This document shows, piece after piece, positions 49,741 to 53,196 of a stretch of DNA of 53,196 bases. The notes beneath the pieces were generated by a model. That model was not told the DNA's origin, ran no database searches, and worked only from the letters and a program-made list of their open reading frames with translations. Source of the DNA: Salinicola halophyticus (GTDB lineage Bacteria; Pseudomonadota; Gammaproteobacteria; Pseudomonadales; Halomonadaceae); the NCBI RefSeq assembly GCF_003206695.1, contig NZ_PZJN01000006.1, positions 64,135 through 117,330 of the forward strand. The letters are read 5' to 3'. Positions within the stretch are counted from its first letter, which is position 1, and the number at the start of each line of letters is the position of its first letter. A program made the position numbers and the translations under genes.

Positions 49741-51069
49741 TCAGCCAGCCGCAAACTCGCCCAGCACCTGATCGAGAATGCCCAGACCCTCGGCGACTTC
49801 CGCTTCGCTGACGATGCACGGCGGTACGACGTGGATCCGATTCTCGACCACGAACGGCAGCAGGCCCTTGGCGATCAGCGCGTTCTTGATCGCCCCCATC
49901 TCCTTGGCCGGTAGCGGCGTGCGGGTGTGGCGATCGCTGACCAGCTCGAGGGCGTGGAAGACACCGAGGCCGCGGGTTTCGCCGACGATGGCGTGATCTT
50001 TCACGAGTTGCTGGAGCCCGGCGGCCAGCGGTCCGTTGCCAACACGGTCGGCATTTTCCACGATGCCTTCGTCGCTCATGGCATCCAGCGTGGCGACGAT
50101 CGAAGCCATCGCCAGCGGATGGCCCGAATAGGTCAGGCCGCCGAAGAACATGAGATCGTCGAAATGGCGGCAGATCGCGTCGGAAATGATCACCCCGCCG
50201 GCCGGCACGTAGCCGGAATTGACGCCCTTGGCGAACACGATCAGATCCGGCTTGGCGCCGAAATGCTCGAGGGCGAACCAGCGTCCGGTGCGGCCGAAGC
50301 CGGCCATGACCTCATCGAAGATCACCAGAATGCCGTATTGATCGGCGAGCTTACGCACGCCTTCGAGGTAGCCCTTGGGCGGAATCAGCACACCGGCGGT
50401 GCCGGGAATCGACTCCAGCAGGATCGCGGCGATGGCGGTCGGCCCCTCGCACTCGATCACCCGCTTCAGATGCTGCAGCGCGCGCTGGCACTCCTCTTCT
50501 TCGTTGCCGGCCCAGAAGTCGCTGCGGTAGAGGAACGGGTTGAAGAAGTGAGCGTGTCCGCGGGCGAATTCGTTGGGAACGCGGCGCGGGTCGCCGGTGG
50601 CGACGATCGCCGCGCCGGTATTGCCATGATAGGAGCGATAGGCCGACAGGATCTTGTCGCGGCCGGTCACGCTGCGCGCCATGCGCATGGCGTTCTCGTT
50701 GGCATCCGCGCCGGCGTTGGTGAAGAACACCTTGCCGAAGCCGGAAGGCGCCCGTTCGAGAATGCGCCTGGCCGCTTCGCCGCGGGCCAGGTTGGCGTGG
50801 GCCGGGGCGACGGTGGTCAACGTCTCGGCCTGGGCCTGGATGGCGGCGATCACTTTGGGATGCTGGTGACCGATGTTGGTATTGACCAGCTGGCTGCTGA
50901 AATCCAGATACTCCTTGCCGGCGTAATCCCATAGCCGGCAACCCTTGCCCCCCGCAATCACCATCGGCGACAAATTGCCCTGCGTCGACCACGAGTGGAA
51001 CACGTGCTGGCGATCGAGCTGGTGGACGTACTCATTGGACACGTCTTTGCGGGTGATGGTGTCGGTCAT
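49741..51069 (-). CDS. Class III PLP aminotransferase
   Basis: A 442-residue omega-type aminotransferase. The PLP lysine is K281 (VFAKGVNSGYVPAGG), with FFTNAGADANENAMRMAR (about 115-132) and VIFDEVMAGFGRTG (about 249-262) as expected. The opening HSWSTQGNLSPMVIAGG and DFSSQLVNTNIGHQHP resemble aminotransferases that take beta-alanine, taurine or similar omega-amines with pyruvate or oxoglutarate. The TauE-type permease nearby fits taurine weakly, but no sulfoacetaldehyde acetyltransferase is seen. Substrate open. Single gene by position, convergent with the MocR gene. Confidence 0.92.
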   Translation of the reverse strand: MTDTITRKDVSNEYVHQLDRQHVFHSWSTQGNLSPMVIAGGKGCRLWDYAGKEYLDFSSQLVNTNIGHQHPKVIAAIQAQAETLTTVAPAHANLARGEAARRILERAPSGFGKVFFTNAGADANENAMRMARSVTGRDKILSAYRSYHGNTGAAIVATGDPRRVPNEFARGHAHFFNPFLYRSDFWAGNEEEECQRALQHLKRVIECEGPTAIAAILLESIPGTAGVLIPPKGYLEGVRKLADQYGILVIFDEVMAGFGRTGRWFALEHFGAKPDLIVFAKGVNSGYVPAGGVIISDAICRHFDDLMFFGGLTYSGHPLAMASIVATLDAMSDEGIVENADRVGNGPLAAGLQQLVKDHAIVGETRGLGVFHALELVSDRHTRTPLPAKEMGAIKNALIAKGLLPFVVENRIHVVPPCIVSEAEVAEGLGILDQVLGEFAAG

Positions 51070-51479
51070 GGCGGAGTTCCTGCTGTTGAGGGTGGCTGAC
51101 TAATATCCGGTTGCCGAAGCGTGTCGGGTTGCTGGAGTAGGTCGACGGCTAGACGACAAACAGATCAGGCGACAAGCAGATAAGGAAAAAAGGGCCGACG
51201 CCTCCGGTCGAACGCGACAGCTCTGGCGATGATTTCGATATCCTGATTCAAGACTAGGGGGCGAGGATCGAATCGCGTAGAGCCAGAATTCAGCGGCGGT
51301 CGTGACAGTCGCGTCCTGAGTCGCTCACCAGGCTATGTCGTAAGGGCGGCGCGGCGATGTCCCGCTGCGGGGAGGAAACTGGCTCTACCCCGGCGCCGGG
51401 TGGCTGGTTAGGGTTACGGCTCGCGGCGTGAAGCGCCGTGGACGCTCGAAACCCACAGACCAGCGGAGGAGTCAGCAGT
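51070..51479. other. 410-bp intergenic stretch with a degenerate repeat
   Basis: Between the aminotransferase start and the TauE-type start. A 17-bp unit is roughly duplicated at 51152-51185 (GACGACAAACAGATCAG, then GCGACAAGCAGATAAGG). A minus-strand frame of 119 codons that overlaps the TauE gene has no ribosome site. No RNA gene is recognised; it presumably holds the two divergent promoters. Confidence 0.5.
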
Positions 51480-52265
51480 ATGATGTCATCGATGCCCCAG
51501 CTGTGGCCGGCCATCGGTCTGGCGTGCTTTGCCGGACTGGTCAGAGGATACTGCGGGTTCGGCTTTGCCATGCTGCTGGCTCTGGGGCTGATGTTGTTTT
51601 TGCCGCCGATCGAAGCCGTGCCGTTGGCGTTGCTGCTGGATTTGGTCACCAGTGCCGGGCTGTGGCGCCGCGCCTTTCGGCTGGCCGACTGGCGACGCCT
51701 TCAACGGCTACTTTGTGGCATGGTAGTGGCGACCGGGGTCGGCGTGAGCCTGATTGCGACGCTGCCGGCCGCGCCGATGCGGATTGCGGTCGCCCTGCTG
51801 GCGCTGGCCGGTGCGTCGGCCCTGCTGCTGCGGCGTGAACCACGCCCGGACATGGGCGAGATCGAATCGGGCCCGACCGGACGCGAAGCGAAGGGAGGCG
51901 GCTGGCCGAGCGTGATGGCCGGCGGCGTTTCCGGGCTGTGCATGACGTTGGCCTCGTCCGGCGGGCCACCGTTGATGCTCTACCTGCTGCATCAGCGCCT
52001 GCCGCCGGTGGGCCTGCGAGCCACGGCGATCCTGTTCTTCGCCGCCAGCAGCAGTGCGTCGCTGGTCGGATTGGGCCTGGCCGGCGAGTTGAGCCGTGAA
52101 ACGCTGGCACGGGCTGCATGGCTCCTGATACCGGCACTGATCGGCAATCTGCTGGGGCAATGGGTGTTCGAGCGCTCGAAGCCACGCTCGCTGAAAGTGA
52201 CCGTGGCGCCGCTGCTGATAGCGCTATCGGTCTGGGTGCTGGTTCGGGAAGCGCTTGCTGGTTGA
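51480..52265 (+). CDS. TauE/SafE family membrane permease
   Basis: A 261-residue membrane protein with about seven to eight hydrophobic helices in two halves. The N-terminal GLVRGYCGFGFAML (about 20-33) and the second-half GGVSGLCMTLASSGGPPLMLYLL (about 147-169) are the paired motifs of the TauE/SafE family, which exports sulfite, organosulfonates or other anions. The first of two adjacent ATGs (51480) is used; GGAGGAG lies about 9 bases upstream. Substrate not evident; the sulfite reductase genes are far away in the window. Confidence 0.88.
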   Translation: MMSSMPQLWPAIGLACFAGLVRGYCGFGFAMLLALGLMLFLPPIEAVPLALLLDLVTSAGLWRRAFRLADWRRLQRLLCGMVVATGVGVSLIATLPAAPMRIAVALLALAGASALLLRREPRPDMGEIESGPTGREAKGGGWPSVMAGGVSGLCMTLASSGGPPLMLYLLHQRLPPVGLRATAILFFAASSSASLVGLGLAGELSRETLARAAWLLIPALIGNLLGQWVFERSKPRSLKVTVAPLLIALSVWVLVREALAG

Positions 52266-52296
52266 AGGCGCCCGGAATCAACGCCGACGATAAATG

Positions 52297-53108
<812 letters not shown>

Positions 53109-53114
53109 TGGTGG

Positions 53115-53175
53115 TCCGGGAGCCGGCGCGGTAACGTGCCGGAGAGCGGGCCGGCGAGCGTGCCGGCGAGAGAAC
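53115..53175. repeat. Degenerate 12-bp repeat at the window end
   Basis: Units like GCGTGCCGGCGA and GCGGGCCGGCGA recur four or so times after the SDR stop. Confidence 0.6.
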
Positions 53176-53196
53176 ATACGCAAGAGGCCCGAGCCT

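Noticed and set aside
49741-52265. A taurine degradation locus (aminotransferase plus TauE)
   Set aside because: No xsc, pta, taurine transporter or TauR is seen, and the two genes are divergent; the link is too weak to call.

Overview
The window looks like a chromosomal segment of a GC-rich gammaproteobacterium, most likely of the Halomonas/Salinicola group. This is inferred from GC-rich codon use, the broad catabolic and transport gene content, and protein families such as CysJ/CysI, GlcDEF, MtfA, GlsB and RluF. No rRNA, tRNA or CRISPR array was recognised.

Left end (1 to about 4.3 kb): visibly AT-richer, all genes on the minus strand, with attC-like sites between them. In five of the six sites the stop codon of the upstream gene lies inside the site. 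This is a gene-cassette array of integron type. No integrase is visible, and the array ends against the housekeeping gene mtfA. Two cassettes carry the RX4H motif of HEPN ribonucleases, a third looks HEPN-like, and a fourth is a TIR/deoxyribosyltransferase-fold protein, so a defence or toxin role is plausible.

About 4.3 to 11.6 kb: mtfA and a GNAT-nitrilase fusion (minus); an operon of porin, short periplasmic phosphate-binding-like protein and a membrane diguanylate cyclase (plus); a flavin reductase; a strongly repeated intergenic stretch; and a GlsB-type membrane protein. About 11.7 to 16 kb: a luciferase-like monooxygenase, a dienelactone hydrolase, and a biotin operon in decay (bioB and bioH intact, bioF internally deleted, only a stub where bioC is expected).

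About 16 to 23 kb: a YgjV-like membrane protein, a DUF748 protein, a glutathione S-transferase and cysJI. About 23 to 27 kb: a citryl-CoA lyase and a CaiB-type CoA transferase, a divergent IclR regulator and a TctC binding protein. They share a 17-bp palindrome, which suggests a single regulon for uptake, CoA activation and cleavage of a tricarboxylate, probably citrate.

About 27 to 35 kb: an RluF-like pseudouridine synthase with a long basic tail, then a lactate/glycolate permease with glcD, glcE, glcF and glcG. About 35 to 39.5 kb: a YdeP-type molybdopterin oxidoreductase and two glutathione-S-transferase-fold proteins. About 39.5 to 44 kb: an amino-acid-type ABC transporter with a D-2-hydroxyacid dehydrogenase. 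About 44 to 51 kb: an overlapping operon of GltS-type symporter, YtcJ-like amidohydrolase and G3E GTPase, with a divergent MocR regulator and a convergent class III aminotransferase. The right end carries a TauE-type permease and an SDR dehydrogenase.

A recurrent oddity is short degenerate tandem repeats (units of 11 to 21 bp) at gene ends and in intergenic gaps, at ten or more places.
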